This document shows positions 17,729 to 25,465 of a stretch of DNA of 64,000 nucleotides, piece after piece. Origin of the DNA: Ancylobacter radicis (GTDB lineage Bacteria > Pseudomonadota > Alphaproteobacteria > Rhizobiales > Xanthobacteraceae); NCBI RefSeq assembly GCF_018449475.1, contig NZ_JAHCQH010000014.1:518704-582703 (forward strand), given 5' to 3'. A program made the translations under genes and the position numbers. Positions within the stretch are counted from its first letter, which is position 1; each line of letters opens with the position of its first letter. The notes under the pieces were generated by a model. The model saw nothing but the letters and a program-made list of their open reading frames with translations. It was not told where the DNA came from and searched no databases.

Positions 17729-17754
17729 AAAGGCGCCGCAAGGCGCCTTTTTTG
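17729..17754 (+). terminator. Intrinsic terminator of rpmG
   Basis: AAAGGCGCC (17729-17737), loop GCAA, GGCGCCTTT (17742-17750), then more T residues (TTTGTTTG). A perfect 9-bp stem plus T-tract is a textbook terminator. Confidence 0.9.
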
Positions 17755-17795
17755 TTTGTGGCCCTGCCGCTGACGGCCCCACCTACGATGGAGAT

Positions 17796-17847
17796 GGTCG
17801 GCGGGTGGCGGAACGGAGAGGCCATCCGAAACCACCGCCCGCCGACC
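17796..17847. repeat. Long inverted repeat in the rpmG-divK gap
   Basis: GGTCGGCGGGTGGCGG (17796-17811) and CCACCGCCCGCCGACC (17832-17847) pair as a 16-bp stem with one wobble and one mismatch around a 20-nt loop. It lies in the 290-bp gap between convergent rpmG and divK, where the order typical of Rhizobiales would have pleD. No coding sequence is seen in this gap. Confidence 0.55.
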
Positions 17848-17986
17848 TGACCCCACGGGCCCAGGAGATGCGGCGGACCCGAGCACTCCGCAGGGATGCG
17901 ATACCGCCCGAAGGCTATCCCAATCGCGGGCGAAAGCAATCGGCCCCGGCACGGCGGCGCACGATTCGGCGCTCAGGCTGCCCCGC

Positions 17987-18358
17987 TCACGATTCGGGCA
18001 GGAAATGCCGGACGGTTTCGAGGAATTTGCTGACCGAGATCGGCTTCGAGAGATAAGCCTCGCACCCGCCTTCGCGAATGCGCTCCTCGTCGCCCTTCAT
18101 GGCGAAGGCGGTAACGGCGATCACCGGAATTGCCCTGAGCTCGGGGTCGGCCTTCAGCGCCCGTGTGACATCGATGCCGGACATTTCCGGGAGCTGGATG
18201 TCCATCAGGATCAGGTCGGGGCGGTGCTTGCGGGCCAGCCCCATCGCTTCGCCGCCATGACGCGTGCCGACCGTGATATAGCCATGGGCTTCGAGAAGAT
18301 CGTTGAAGAGCTTCATATTGAGCTCATTATCTTCAACGATCAGAACGGTCTTGGGCAT
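17987..18358 (-). CDS. divK: Cell-cycle response regulator DivK
   Basis: A 123-residue single-domain response regulator. [20 protein letters not shown], the phospho-acceptor Asp in [13 protein letters not shown], the Thr in [20 protein letters not shown] and the Lys in [10 protein letters not shown] follow Caulobacter DivK almost residue by residue. DivK relays phosphorylation from PleC/DivJ-type kinases to control CtrA and polarity. The start at 18358 removes a 46-residue extension without family similarity. Unlike in Sinorhizobium and Agrobacterium, no pleD follows. A DUF3572 gene is divergent. Confidence 0.95.
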   Translation of the reverse strand: MPKTVLIVEDNELNMKLFNDLLEAHGYITVGTRHGGEAMGLARKHRPDLILMDIQLPEMSGIDVTRALKADPELRAIPVIAVTAFAMKGDEERIREGGCEAYLSKPISVSKFLETVRHFLPES

Positions 18359-18476
18359 CTGGCTTCGGTCCGTGGTCCTGAACTTCGTCGATGGTCCACA
18401 CGCGGGCCAGATCCAGCAAGCGTTAGGCCCATCTCTTGTGGGTGAGCTTAAGACTCCATTCCTTACGGAACCCCAA

Positions 18477-18779
18477 ATGCGGACGCGAAATTCCAAGCCT
18501 TTGTCGAGCCAGACCGCGGCGCGTGAAGTCAGCCTCGGCGCCCTCGGCTATCTTGCCGGCGACCCCGAGCGGATCGGCCCGTTCCTCGCCGAGAGCGGCC
18601 TCTCCCCGGTGGACCTACGCGGGGTCGCGGGCTCGAACGCCTTTCACGTCGCGCTGCTCGACTACCTCATCAACCGGCAGGATATGCTGATCGCCTATGC
18701 CGAGGGCGCCGGCATCGAGCCCGGCCATGTGGTGGCCGCGCGCGAGATTCTCGCCCATGCCGATCTCGGCGAGGATTGA
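18477..18779 (+). CDS. DUF3572 family protein
   Basis: A 100-residue soluble protein: [33 protein letters not shown] and [20 protein letters not shown] match the DUF3572 family, often found beside divK or dinB in Rhizobiales. It is mostly helical, with no Cys or membrane segment, and its function is unknown. The start ATG at 18477 is chosen because upstream codons enter the divK promoter region. The dinB gene starts 17 bp after its stop. Confidence 0.85.
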   Translation: MRTRNSKPLSSQTAAREVSLGALGYLAGDPERIGPFLAESGLSPVDLRGVAGSNAFHVALLDYLINRQDMLIAYAEGAGIEPGHVVAAREILAHADLGED

Positions 18780-18795
18780 GGGCACGAGGAACGTC

Positions 18796-20148
18796 ATGGC
18801 GGGAGAACCGGCCTTTTGCCGCGACTGCCTGCGCGACGCGCAAGGAGCCTCGCGCTGCCCGCATTGCGGCAGTCCCCGCCTCGCCTGCCATGCCGAACTC
18901 GACCGGCTGACCATCGCCCATATCGACTGCGACGCCTTCTACGCCGCTGTTGAAAAGCGCGACGACCCCGGCCTGAGGGACGTTCCGGTCATAATCGGCG
19001 GCGGCAAGCGCGGCGTGGTCTCCACCGCCTGCTATCTCGCGCGGGTCAAGGGCGTGCGCTCGGCCATGCCGATGTTCAAGGCGCTCGCCCTTTGCCCGGA
19101 AGCGGTGGTGGTGAAGCCGAACATGGCGAAATACGTCGCCGCCGGACGTGATATCCGCGAACGGATGCTGCGCCTCACGCCGCTGGTGGAACCGCTGTCC
19201 ATCGACGAGGCCTTCCTTGATCTCACCGGCACCGAGCGCCTGCATGGCGAGAGCCCCGCGCGGGCGCTGGCACGTCTTGCCCGCGCCATTGAGGCGGAGA
19301 TCCGCGTTACCATCTCCATCGGGCTCGCCCCGAACAAGTTTCTCGCCAAGATCGCCTCAGACTTGGACAAGCCGCGCGGATTCGCGGTGATTGGCACCGT
19401 CGAGGCCACCGCCTTCCTCGCTCCGCGCAGCGTCGGCACCATCTGGGGTGTCGGCGCCGCCACGCAGGAACGGCTCGCGCGCGAGGGATACCGGCTCATT
19501 GCCGATCTCCAGGCGGCGGATTCGGCAACCCTCGCCCGCCGCTTCGGTGCCGAGGGGCTGCGCCTCGCCCGCCTCGCCCATGGCATTGACGAGCGCAAGG
19601 TGAATCCGGAGCGCGAGACCAAGAGCGTCTCGACGGAAACCACCTTCGATGTCGACATCAGCGATTTCCGGGCGCTTGAACAGGAGCTCTATGCCCTCTC
19701 CCGCAAGCTCTCCGATCGATTGAAGGCCGCCGGACTTGCCGGGCGGACCGTGACGCTCAAGCTGAAAGGCGCCGATTTCCGGCTCATCACCCGCGCCCGC
19801 TCGCTGGAAGACCCGACGCGGCTGGCGCACCGCATCTTCGCCCACGCACGCGAATTGCTGGCGAAGGAAGTGGATGGCCGCCGCTTTCGCCTGATCGGGG
19901 TTGGCGTCTCGGAACTGGCCGATCCCTCACTCGCCGACCCGGCCGACCTCGTGGACACCCAGTCCACCAAGAAGGGCCTGGCCGAACTCGCGGCGGACGA
20001 TCTGCGTACCCGCTTCGGCAAGGGTGTCATCGAGCGCGGCATCGCGCTCGATACGCCCCGGCGCGCCGGCACGCCGCAACCCCACCGTAACACGCCGGAC
20101 GAGGCTACTTCGCGCAATTCTCCTGCGGCAGGGCCTCGTAGGAAATGA
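18796..20148 (+). CDS. dinB: DNA polymerase IV with N-terminal zinc ribbon
   Basis: A 450-residue Y-family translesion polymerase. A short Cys4 module (CRDC...CPHCGSPRL, residues 8-30) precedes the usual start of DinB; I recall this extra part from other Rhizobiales. The catalytic carboxylates lie in IAHIDCDAFYAAVEKRDDP and SIDEAFLDLTGT. The finger/thumb region has VSTACYLARVKGVRSAMPMF and GLAPNKFLAKIASDLDKP, and the little-finger domain covers about 285-400. ATG at 18796 follows a GAGGAA site. The 3' end overlaps the convergent eipB by 44 bp. Confidence 0.96.
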   Translation: MAGEPAFCRDCLRDAQGASRCPHCGSPRLACHAELDRLTIAHIDCDAFYAAVEKRDDPGLRDVPVIIGGGKRGVVSTACYLARVKGVRSAMPMFKALALCPEAVVVKPNMAKYVAAGRDIRERMLRLTPLVEPLSIDEAFLDLTGTERLHGESPARALARLARAIEAEIRVTISIGLAPNKFLAKIASDLDKPRGFAVIGTVEATAFLAPRSVGTIWGVGAATQERLAREGYRLIADLQAADSATLARRFGAEGLRLARLAHGIDERKVNPERETKSVSTETTFDVDISDFRALEQELYALSRKLSDRLKAAGLAGRTVTLKLKGADFRLITRARSLEDPTRLAHRIFAHARELLAKEVDGRRFRLIGVGVSELADPSLADPADLVDTQSTKKGLAELAADDLRTRFGKGVIERGIALDTPRRAGTPQPHRNTPDEATSRNSPAAGPRRK

Positions 20149-20932
20149 GCGTGCCGCGCAGGGCGAAATCGCCGTAATCGAGTTTCAGCGCACGGCTGAC
20201 ACCATTGTCGAACAGATCGAAGCTGATCGTGTAGTCCGGCGTCTGCCCGTCCGTACCCCGCTCGTAATAGCTGATAACCACGGGATACCGCATCCGCCCG
20301 GCAAGATCGGCCTTGGTCGCGGCCTCCTCGAGACCCTCGGGATTGTTCGTGCCCTTGCCGATGACCGACAGCGTATCGAACACCTTCTTGGCGTCGGGCG
20401 AGCCGTCATAGACCGGCGCCTCGACGATGCTCTCCCCTTGCCCGGCGGCGGTGAGCACCTTCACCACATGCTGGGTGGGAAGCAGCACCCCCTTGGCCAG
20501 ACGGATCGTTTCCTCCTCCGGCTTGGTGGCTTTCACCACGAGCTGGCCGTCACGCCGCTCGGCCACACCGTCGGCTTCCTCCGGCGTCTCGTCATTCACC
20601 GTGTTGACGACCCGGAAGCGATAAGCGTTGCCCTCCGGGTCTTCCCAGCTCGCCGTGGAAATGGAGCTGTTCAGCCGGCCGCCATCGGTCTCGATATCCG
20701 TGCTCTGGCGCAGTTGAACCGAATAGCCCGCACAGGCATTGCCGCGCAGCTCATAGACGATCTCGCCCTTGGCGGAATTGACGCGCTTGGCCGGCGTACC
20801 GCCGTCGAGCGAGAGAGCATAGGTCGCGCGGTGCGGGGACAATTGCACAGGCTGTGCCGAGGCCGCGGTGGCCAGCAGCGGAACGGCAAGGGCGGAGGCG
20901 ATCAGGGCACGGGCCATGAAGGTCGCTGACAT
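20105..20932 (-). CDS. eipB: Cell envelope integrity protein EipB (DUF1849)
   Basis: A 275-residue periplasmic protein with a signal peptide (ARALIASALAVPLLATAASA) and a DUF1849 domain: LSPHRATYALSLDGG near the N-terminus and LFDNGVSRALKLDYGDF toward the C-terminus. Two cysteines, in GNACAGYS and in the last residues ENCAK, correspond to the disulfide that staples the beta-spiral of Brucella EipB. In Brucella EipB supports envelope integrity. An internal Met5 is a possible alternative start. The gene overlaps the end of dinB by 44 bp and is divergent from the RidA gene. Confidence 0.92.
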   Translation of the reverse strand: MSATFMARALIASALAVPLLATAASAQPVQLSPHRATYALSLDGGTPAKRVNSAKGEIVYELRGNACAGYSVQLRQSTDIETDGGRLNSSISTASWEDPEGNAYRFRVVNTVNDETPEEADGVAERRDGQLVVKATKPEEETIRLAKGVLLPTQHVVKVLTAAGQGESIVEAPVYDGSPDAKKVFDTLSVIGKGTNNPEGLEEAATKADLAGRMRYPVVISYYERGTDGQTPDYTISFDLFDNGVSRALKLDYGDFALRGTLISYEALPQENCAK

Positions 20933-21079
20933 AAAGACGAGATTCCTCTGGCGTGCCGCACATGCGCTTGCGCGCGGCAGATCGATCGGACAAACATCGC
21001 ACCCCGAACTCAAGGCGAGAACAAGGGCGAAAGTGGGAAGCCACGGGCCACCTCGCCGCATAATAGCACGGAGACAGCC

Positions 21080-21541
21080 ATGTCCGGTCAGGTTGAGGCC
21101 AAGCTCGCGGCCCTCGGCATCACCCTTCCCGTCGCCGCAGCGCCGGTCGCCAATTATGTACCGAGCGTCATCAGCGGCAACCAGCTCTGGATTTCCGGCC
21201 AGGTGTCGGTGAAAGACGGCGTGTTCCTGAGCGGCAAGCTCGCCGGCGAGGCGGACCTGGAGGCCGGGCGTGCCGCCGCGCGCCAGTGCGCCATCAACCT
21301 GATGTCCCAGATCAAGGCCGCCCTCGGCGATCTGGACCGGGTGACGCGCGTCGTGAAGCTGGTCGCCTTCGTCAATTCGACTCCCGATTTCACCGACCAG
21401 CCCAAGGTCGTGAACGGCGCCTCCGATCTCTTCGTCGAGGTGTTCGGCGATGTGGGCCGCCATGCGCGCTCGGCGGTGGGCGTCTCGGCGCTGCCTCTCA
21501 ATGTCAGCGTCGAGATCGACGCGGTCATCGAGTTCGCCTGA
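21080..21541 (+). CDS. RidA (YjgF/UK114) family protein
   Basis: A 153-residue protein of the RidA superfamily, whose best-known members deaminate reactive enamine/imine intermediates of amino-acid metabolism. LWISGQVSVKDGVFLSGKLAGE and the HARSAVGVSALPLNVSVEIDAVIEF end are the family blocks. The Arg in HARSAVGVSALP is at the position of the RidA catalytic arginine. It is longer than canonical RidA (about 128) because of an N-terminal extension typical of the RidA/Atu1991-like branch. A glycerophosphodiesterase gene starts 5 bp downstream. Confidence 0.88.
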   Translation: MSGQVEAKLAALGITLPVAAAPVANYVPSVISGNQLWISGQVSVKDGVFLSGKLAGEADLEAGRAAARQCAINLMSQIKAALGDLDRVTRVVKLVAFVNSTPDFTDQPKVVNGASDLFVEVFGDVGRHARSAVGVSALPLNVSVEIDAVIEFA

Positions 21542-21546
21542 TTGTC

Positions 21547-22311
21547 ATGTCGCGCGCGATCACGCCCAACGCGCCCGCCTGGCTCACCGCCCGGCCGATC
21601 GCCCATCGCGCGCTGCATGACACGGCGCACGGCATCATCGAGAACACGCCCTCGGCGGTGGATGCTGCGCTGGCGGGAAACTACGCCATCGAGGTCGACA
21701 TCCAGCTCTCGGCCGATGGCGAGGCGATGGTGTTCCATGACGACACGCTGGAACGCCTGACCTTCGCCAGCGGCCCCGCCCATGCGCTCACCACCGAAGC
21801 GTTCAGGGCGATGGAACTGCGCGGCACCACGGACCGCACCATGACGCTGGGCGACCTGCTCGCCCGCGTCGCCGGCCGCAGCACGCTCGTCATCGAACTG
21901 AAAAGCCAGTACGACGGCAATCTTGCCGTGGCCCGGCGCGCGGTGGAGGTTCTGGCCGGCTATGCCGGGCCCGTGGCGCTGATGTCCTTCGATCCTGACC
22001 TCGTCGCGGCGGCGCGAGACCTGGCGCCCCATATCCCGCGTGGCTTCACCATGGAGCACAGCTACGACGACCCGGAATGGGATTTCCTCTCGGCGCAGAC
22101 CAAGAGCGCCTGGGGCCATCTGGAGCCCTTCGCGCTTATGCAGCCCGACTTCCTCGCCCACTATGTCAAGGAACTTCCCTCCGAGCCGGTGACGCGGGCG
22201 CGCCGGGAAAGCGGCCTCGCGGTCCTGACCTGGACGGTGCGCACCCTTGAAGACCGGGCGATCGCCGCCCTTCATGCCGACCAGATGATCTTCGAGGGTT
22301 TCCGCCCCTGA
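21547..22311 (+). CDS. Glycerophosphodiester phosphodiesterase family protein
   Basis: A 254-residue TIM-barrel GDPD-family protein. IAHRALHD...IIENTPSA holds the first catalytic His and ENT, EVDIQLSADGEAMVFHDD the metal ligands and second His, and LVIELKSQ a further Glu/Lys. Such enzymes split glycerophosphodiesters into an alcohol and glycerol-3-phosphate. No signal peptide is seen, so it is probably cytoplasmic. It starts 5 bp after the RidA gene, suggesting one transcript that may continue to the GNAT-like gene. Confidence 0.92.
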   Translation: MSRAITPNAPAWLTARPIAHRALHDTAHGIIENTPSAVDAALAGNYAIEVDIQLSADGEAMVFHDDTLERLTFASGPAHALTTEAFRAMELRGTTDRTMTLGDLLARVAGRSTLVIELKSQYDGNLAVARRAVEVLAGYAGPVALMSFDPDLVAAARDLAPHIPRGFTMEHSYDDPEWDFLSAQTKSAWGHLEPFALMQPDFLAHYVKELPSEPVTRARRESGLAVLTWTVRTLEDRAIAALHADQMIFEGFRP

Positions 22312-22431
22312 CGGGCCGGAGCATCACGCCTGTCGCGCGGCCCCGCATCTCATTCGCGTGAGCGGGCTTTCGCCGACCGGCGAAGGCGCGCACAGTGTGT
22401 CGGTTCATGACTCGCGAGCCATCCAGCCTTC

Positions 22432-23727
22432 ATGCCTGACGACACTTTCACCCTGCGGGTCGAGAGCGATATCGGTGCGATTCCCGCTCCAGCGTGGAAC
22501 CGCTGCGCCGATTCGAGCTCACGCCGAACGTCAGCAAACCACAATAACTCATTGATTTGTCGTGATATTGAAGACCAATCTCAAATTAATCCGGCACATA
22601 AACGGCCGGACAGCCCACCTGAAGCTGCGCCGTTCAACCCCTTCGTCTGCCATGAATTTCTGGCGGCGCTGGAGCAGTCCGGTTCGGCCTGCGCGGAGAC
22701 AGGCTGGTTGCCGCAGCACCTCGTCCTTCAGGACGATGAGGGGGCGGTGATCGGTGTCTGTCCGGCCTATCTGAAGTCCCACTCCCAGGGAGAATATGTC
22801 TTCGATCATGGCTGGGCGGAGGCGCTGCAGCGGGCGGGCGGTCGCTATTATCCCAAGCTTCAGGTCTCGGTCCCGTTCACCCCGGCCGCCGGTCCCCGGC
22901 TGATGGCCGCGCCGGGCGCGCCGACGCAAGCCGTGCGCGGCGCGCTGGCAGGAGGGCTCGTGACGCTCGCGCAGATGCGGCGCGTCTCCTCGGTCCACGC
23001 CACCTTCCTCACGCCAGAGGATGCCGACGCCCTCGGAGCCGAGGGTTTCCTGCCCCGCACCGACCAGCAGTTCCACTGGCACAATCGCGGCTATGGCGAC
23101 TATGAGGCGTTTCTCGAAGACCTTGCCTCGCGCAAACGCAAGGCGATCCGGCGCGAGCGCCGCGAGGCTCTGGAGGCGGGGATCTCCATCCACTGGCTCA
23201 CCGGGCGCGACCTCACCGAGGAGGCCTGGGACGCCTTCTATGGCTTCTACCTGGAGACCGGCTCACGCAAATGGGGGCGCCCCTACCTCACCCGCGCCTT
23301 CTATTCGCTGATCAGCGAGCGCATGGCGGATGATGTGCTGCTGGTGATGGCCAAGCGGGCCGGGCGCTGGATCGCTGGCGCGATCAACTTCATCGGCTCG
23401 GACACGCTGTATGGCCGGCATTGGGGAGCGATCGAGCACCACCCCTTCCTGCATTTCGAGGTCTGCTACCATCAGGCGATCGACTTCGCGATCCAGCGCG
23501 GGCTGAAGACGGTGGAGGCGGGCGCACAGGGCGAGCACAAGCTGGCGCGCGGCTATCTCCCGGTCACCACCCGCTCCGCCCACTACATTGCCGACCCTGG
23601 CTTCCGTGCCGCCGTGGCCAATTATCTGGCAAGCGAGCGGCGCTATGTCGCCGAACTCGGCACCGAGCTCGCGCAGGCCGGGCCGTTCCGGCACGATCTC
23701 TCCGGCACGGTACCGGACGAGCCTTGA
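22432..23727 (+). CDS. GNAT-like COG3146 (DUF482) protein with AT-rich insertion
   Basis: A 431-residue protein of the peptidoglycan-biosynthesis/GNAT-like family COG3146. The family start (LRVESDIGAIPAPAWNRCA) is seen at residues 9-26 and its continuation (PFNPFVCHEFLAALEQSG) only from about residue 66. Between them is a polar segment of about 40 residues, encoded by DNA with only 21 G/C in 63 bases at 22541-22603, far below the rest of the gene. The reading frame stays open across it. Downstream, YPKLQVSVPFTPAAGPRL, HWHNRGYGDYEAFL, KRKAIRRERREA and GAQGEHKLARGYLP are family-typical. The remainder looks functional; substrate unknown. Confidence 0.85.
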   Translation: MPDDTFTLRVESDIGAIPAPAWNRCADSSSRRTSANHNNSLICRDIEDQSQINPAHKRPDSPPEAAPFNPFVCHEFLAALEQSGSACAETGWLPQHLVLQDDEGAVIGVCPAYLKSHSQGEYVFDHGWAEALQRAGGRYYPKLQVSVPFTPAAGPRLMAAPGAPTQAVRGALAGGLVTLAQMRRVSSVHATFLTPEDADALGAEGFLPRTDQQFHWHNRGYGDYEAFLEDLASRKRKAIRRERREALEAGISIHWLTGRDLTEEAWDAFYGFYLETGSRKWGRPYLTRAFYSLISERMADDVLLVMAKRAGRWIAGAINFIGSDTLYGRHWGAIEHHPFLHFEVCYHQAIDFAIQRGLKTVEAGAQGEHKLARGYLPVTTRSAHYIADPGFRAAVANYLASERRYVAELGTELAQAGPFRHDLSGTVPDEP

Positions 23728-23775
23728 CCGCTGGCGCGGCGCTTGCGATCAGGTCCGGCAACAGGGGAGGATTGC

Positions 23776-24198
23776 ATGACCTACGATCCCGGCAACATCT
23801 TCGCGAAAATTCTGCGTGGCGAGCTTCCCGCGCACCGCGTCTATGAGGATGAGAAGGCTTTCGCCTTTCTCGACATCATGCCCCGCTCCACCGGCCACAC
23901 GCTGGTGATCCCCAAGGCGCCGGCCCGCAACATCCTCGACATCGAGCCGGACGACCTCGCTCATGTCATCGGCGTCGCCAAGAAGATCGCCGTGGCGCAG
24001 ATGGCGGCGTTCGGAGCGGATGGAATCACCGTCCAGCAGTTCAACGAGACCGCTGGCGGGCAGGTCGTGTTCCACCTGCATGTGCATGTGATCCCGCGCT
24101 TCGAGGGCGTCGAGCTGCTGCCGCCGCAATCGAAGATGGAGACCCCAGAGGTCTTGGCCGCGAATGCCGCCAAGCTGAAGGCGGCACTTGAGGGCTGA
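23776..24198 (+). CDS. HIT family protein (Hint-like)
   Basis: A 140-residue histidine-triad protein. NIFAKILRGELPAHRVYEDE opens the HIT fold and the HxHxHxx triad is VVFHLHVHVIPRF. Bacterial Hint proteins hydrolyse nucleoside phosphoramidates such as AMP-lysine. ATG at 23776 follows a GGGGAGG ribosome-binding site; an upstream frame extension is rejected. It converges on azlD. Confidence 0.94.
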   Translation: MTYDPGNIFAKILRGELPAHRVYEDEKAFAFLDIMPRSTGHTLVIPKAPARNILDIEPDDLAHVIGVAKKIAVAQMAAFGADGITVQQFNETAGGQVVFHLHVHVIPRFEGVELLPPQSKMETPEVLAANAAKLKAALEG

Positions 24199-24203
24199 TC
24201 GCT

Positions 24204-24554
24204 TCAGCCAACGCTGAGCCACCAGGCGCCGGCGATGAGCACTGCCTCGGCGGTGAGGACGCCGGCGAGGACGGAACGGCGAAAGCCGACAAAGCCGCCA
24301 ATGCCCGCGGCAACCGCTGCGATCCGCAGCCAGAGGGGCAAGGCGATGAGCGCCCCGTTCGGCACCAGCAGCAGCCGGGCGACGACGGCGGCGAGCAGCG
24401 CCGTCGCCACCGCACGCACCCACTGCATCCACAGGCCGTTCTCGTCGATCCGCCGCCCGAACAGGACGCCGAGCAGGCGCCATATCTCGTTCGGCAGGAA
24501 GCCGACCAGGATCACCACCAAGGCCGCCCCGAGTTCCGTGCCGATGAAGCTCAT
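24204..24554 (-). CDS. azlD: AzlD family membrane subunit
   Basis: A 116-residue membrane protein with about four helices, beginning MSFIGTELGAALVVILVGFLP and containing the AzlD-type NEIWRLLGVLFGRRIDE. With AzlC it forms a branched-chain amino-acid exporter-like complex. The ATG overlaps the azlC stop by 4 bp (ATGA), supporting coupled translation. It ends 5 bp from the convergent HIT gene. Confidence 0.88.
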   Translation of the reverse strand: MSFIGTELGAALVVILVGFLPNEIWRLLGVLFGRRIDENGLWMQWVRAVATALLAAVVARLLLVPNGALIALPLWLRIAAVAAGIGGFVGFRRSVLAGVLTAEAVLIAGAWWLSVG

Positions 24555-25294
24555 GTCGCGCGCCGAAATCCATAGCGGGCGATCAGGAAGGCGAGCGTAC
24601 CGCCCCCTACCCCCGCCCAGAACAAATCCAGCCCTCCCGGCGAATTGACCGCCAGCGGCGAGATCGCCGCACCCAGGCCGATCGCCAGCCAGTCGACGGG
24701 TGCCTTGGCGTTGCGCACCAGCAGGATGGTGAAGGAGATCGGGGTGAGCAGCAGCAGCGCCACCGCGAGCGGGCCCGGCAGCGCATTGGTGAGATAGTAG
24801 CCGAAGGCCGTGCCACCGGTGCTCATCACGGTCAGGCCGGTGCCGAGGCCGATCGTGTAGGCCGGTCGGCCGACCGGCGGAACCTTCGGCAGCAGGCGCA
24901 GCGCCTCGACCCACATGGTCACGGCGACGAAATGGGCGCAGAGAATCTCATGGAACAGGCGTGGGCGCGGCCCGCGCATCAGCGGCATCAGCGAAACCAC
25001 CATCGGCAGAAGACGCACCCCCGAGAGGCACACGGCCAGAGCGACGGCCGGTAGCGGGGCGCCAGCACCGATGCCGCCGACGAGGATCACCTGGGCCGGC
25101 AGCGCCCAGACCAGCACGGTGGACAGCAGCCCCGCGCCGATGGGAAAGCCGACATCATGCAGCAACCCGCCAAAGCCGACAAAGGTCGCCACCAGCACGA
25201 AGCCCGGCACGGCCAGCGCCCCGGCCATGCCCCGCAGGAACCAGCGGGTGGCGGAAATCGTCTCGGAAGGGGGAATGTCAGGCACTGGATTCAT
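24551..25294 (-). CDS. azlC: AzlC family membrane protein
   Basis: A 247-residue membrane protein with several helices, matching the AzlC half of AzlCD exporters (branched-chain amino acids or analogues): GLLHDVGFPIGAGLLSTVLVWALPAQVILV and LSGVRLLPMVVSLMPLMR are the family blocks. ATG at 25294 is preferred; a GTG 9 nt upstream is also possible. It overlaps azlD by 4 bp. A promoter candidate sits at 25315-25343. Confidence 0.9.
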   Translation of the reverse strand: MNPVPDIPPSETISATRWFLRGMAGALAVPGFVLVATFVGFGGLLHDVGFPIGAGLLSTVLVWALPAQVILVGGIGAGAPLPAVALAVCLSGVRLLPMVVSLMPLMRGPRPRLFHEILCAHFVAVTMWVEALRLLPKVPPVGRPAYTIGLGTGLTVMSTGGTAFGYYLTNALPGPLAVALLLLTPISFTILLVRNAKAPVDWLAIGLGAAISPLAVNSPGGLDLFWAGVGGGTLAFLIARYGFRRAT

Positions 25295-25314
25295 GGGGCT
25301 CACGCGGGTGCCCG

Positions 25315-25343
25315 TACATCGGCCGCGCCACCGCGGCGGTCAA
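25315..25343 (-). promoter_or_regulatory. Promoter candidate of azlCD
   Basis: Read leftwards, TTGACC (25343-25338), 17 bp, GATGTA (25320-25315). The start would fall near 25308, giving a leader of about 14 nt to the azlC ATG. Confidence 0.45.
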
Positions 25344-25412
25344 GCGCCACCTTGGTGGGATTGTTCGGGCCGGGATGTCTGGCCCGCTACTCGCCATGGC
25401 AGGCCAGCGTAA

Positions 25413-25445
25413 CGAAAAACCCCGCCGGCTGAACCGGCGGGGTTT
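25413..25445 (-). terminator. Intrinsic terminator of clpA
   Basis: AAACCCCGCCGG (25417-25428) and CCGGCGGGGTTT (25434-25445) form a perfect 12-bp stem with a 5-nt loop. On the minus strand it is followed by a T-run, as expected for the end of the clpS-clpA unit, 21 bp after the clpA stop. Confidence 0.9.
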
Positions 25446-25465
25446 GATCGTGAGGCGAAGGAGGA

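Noticed and set aside
22541..22603. AT-rich segment as an intergenic promoter region, with the GNAT-like gene starting after it
   Set aside because: The family N-terminus (IPAPAWNRCA) is encoded in the same frame upstream of the segment, so an insertion fits better than a late start.
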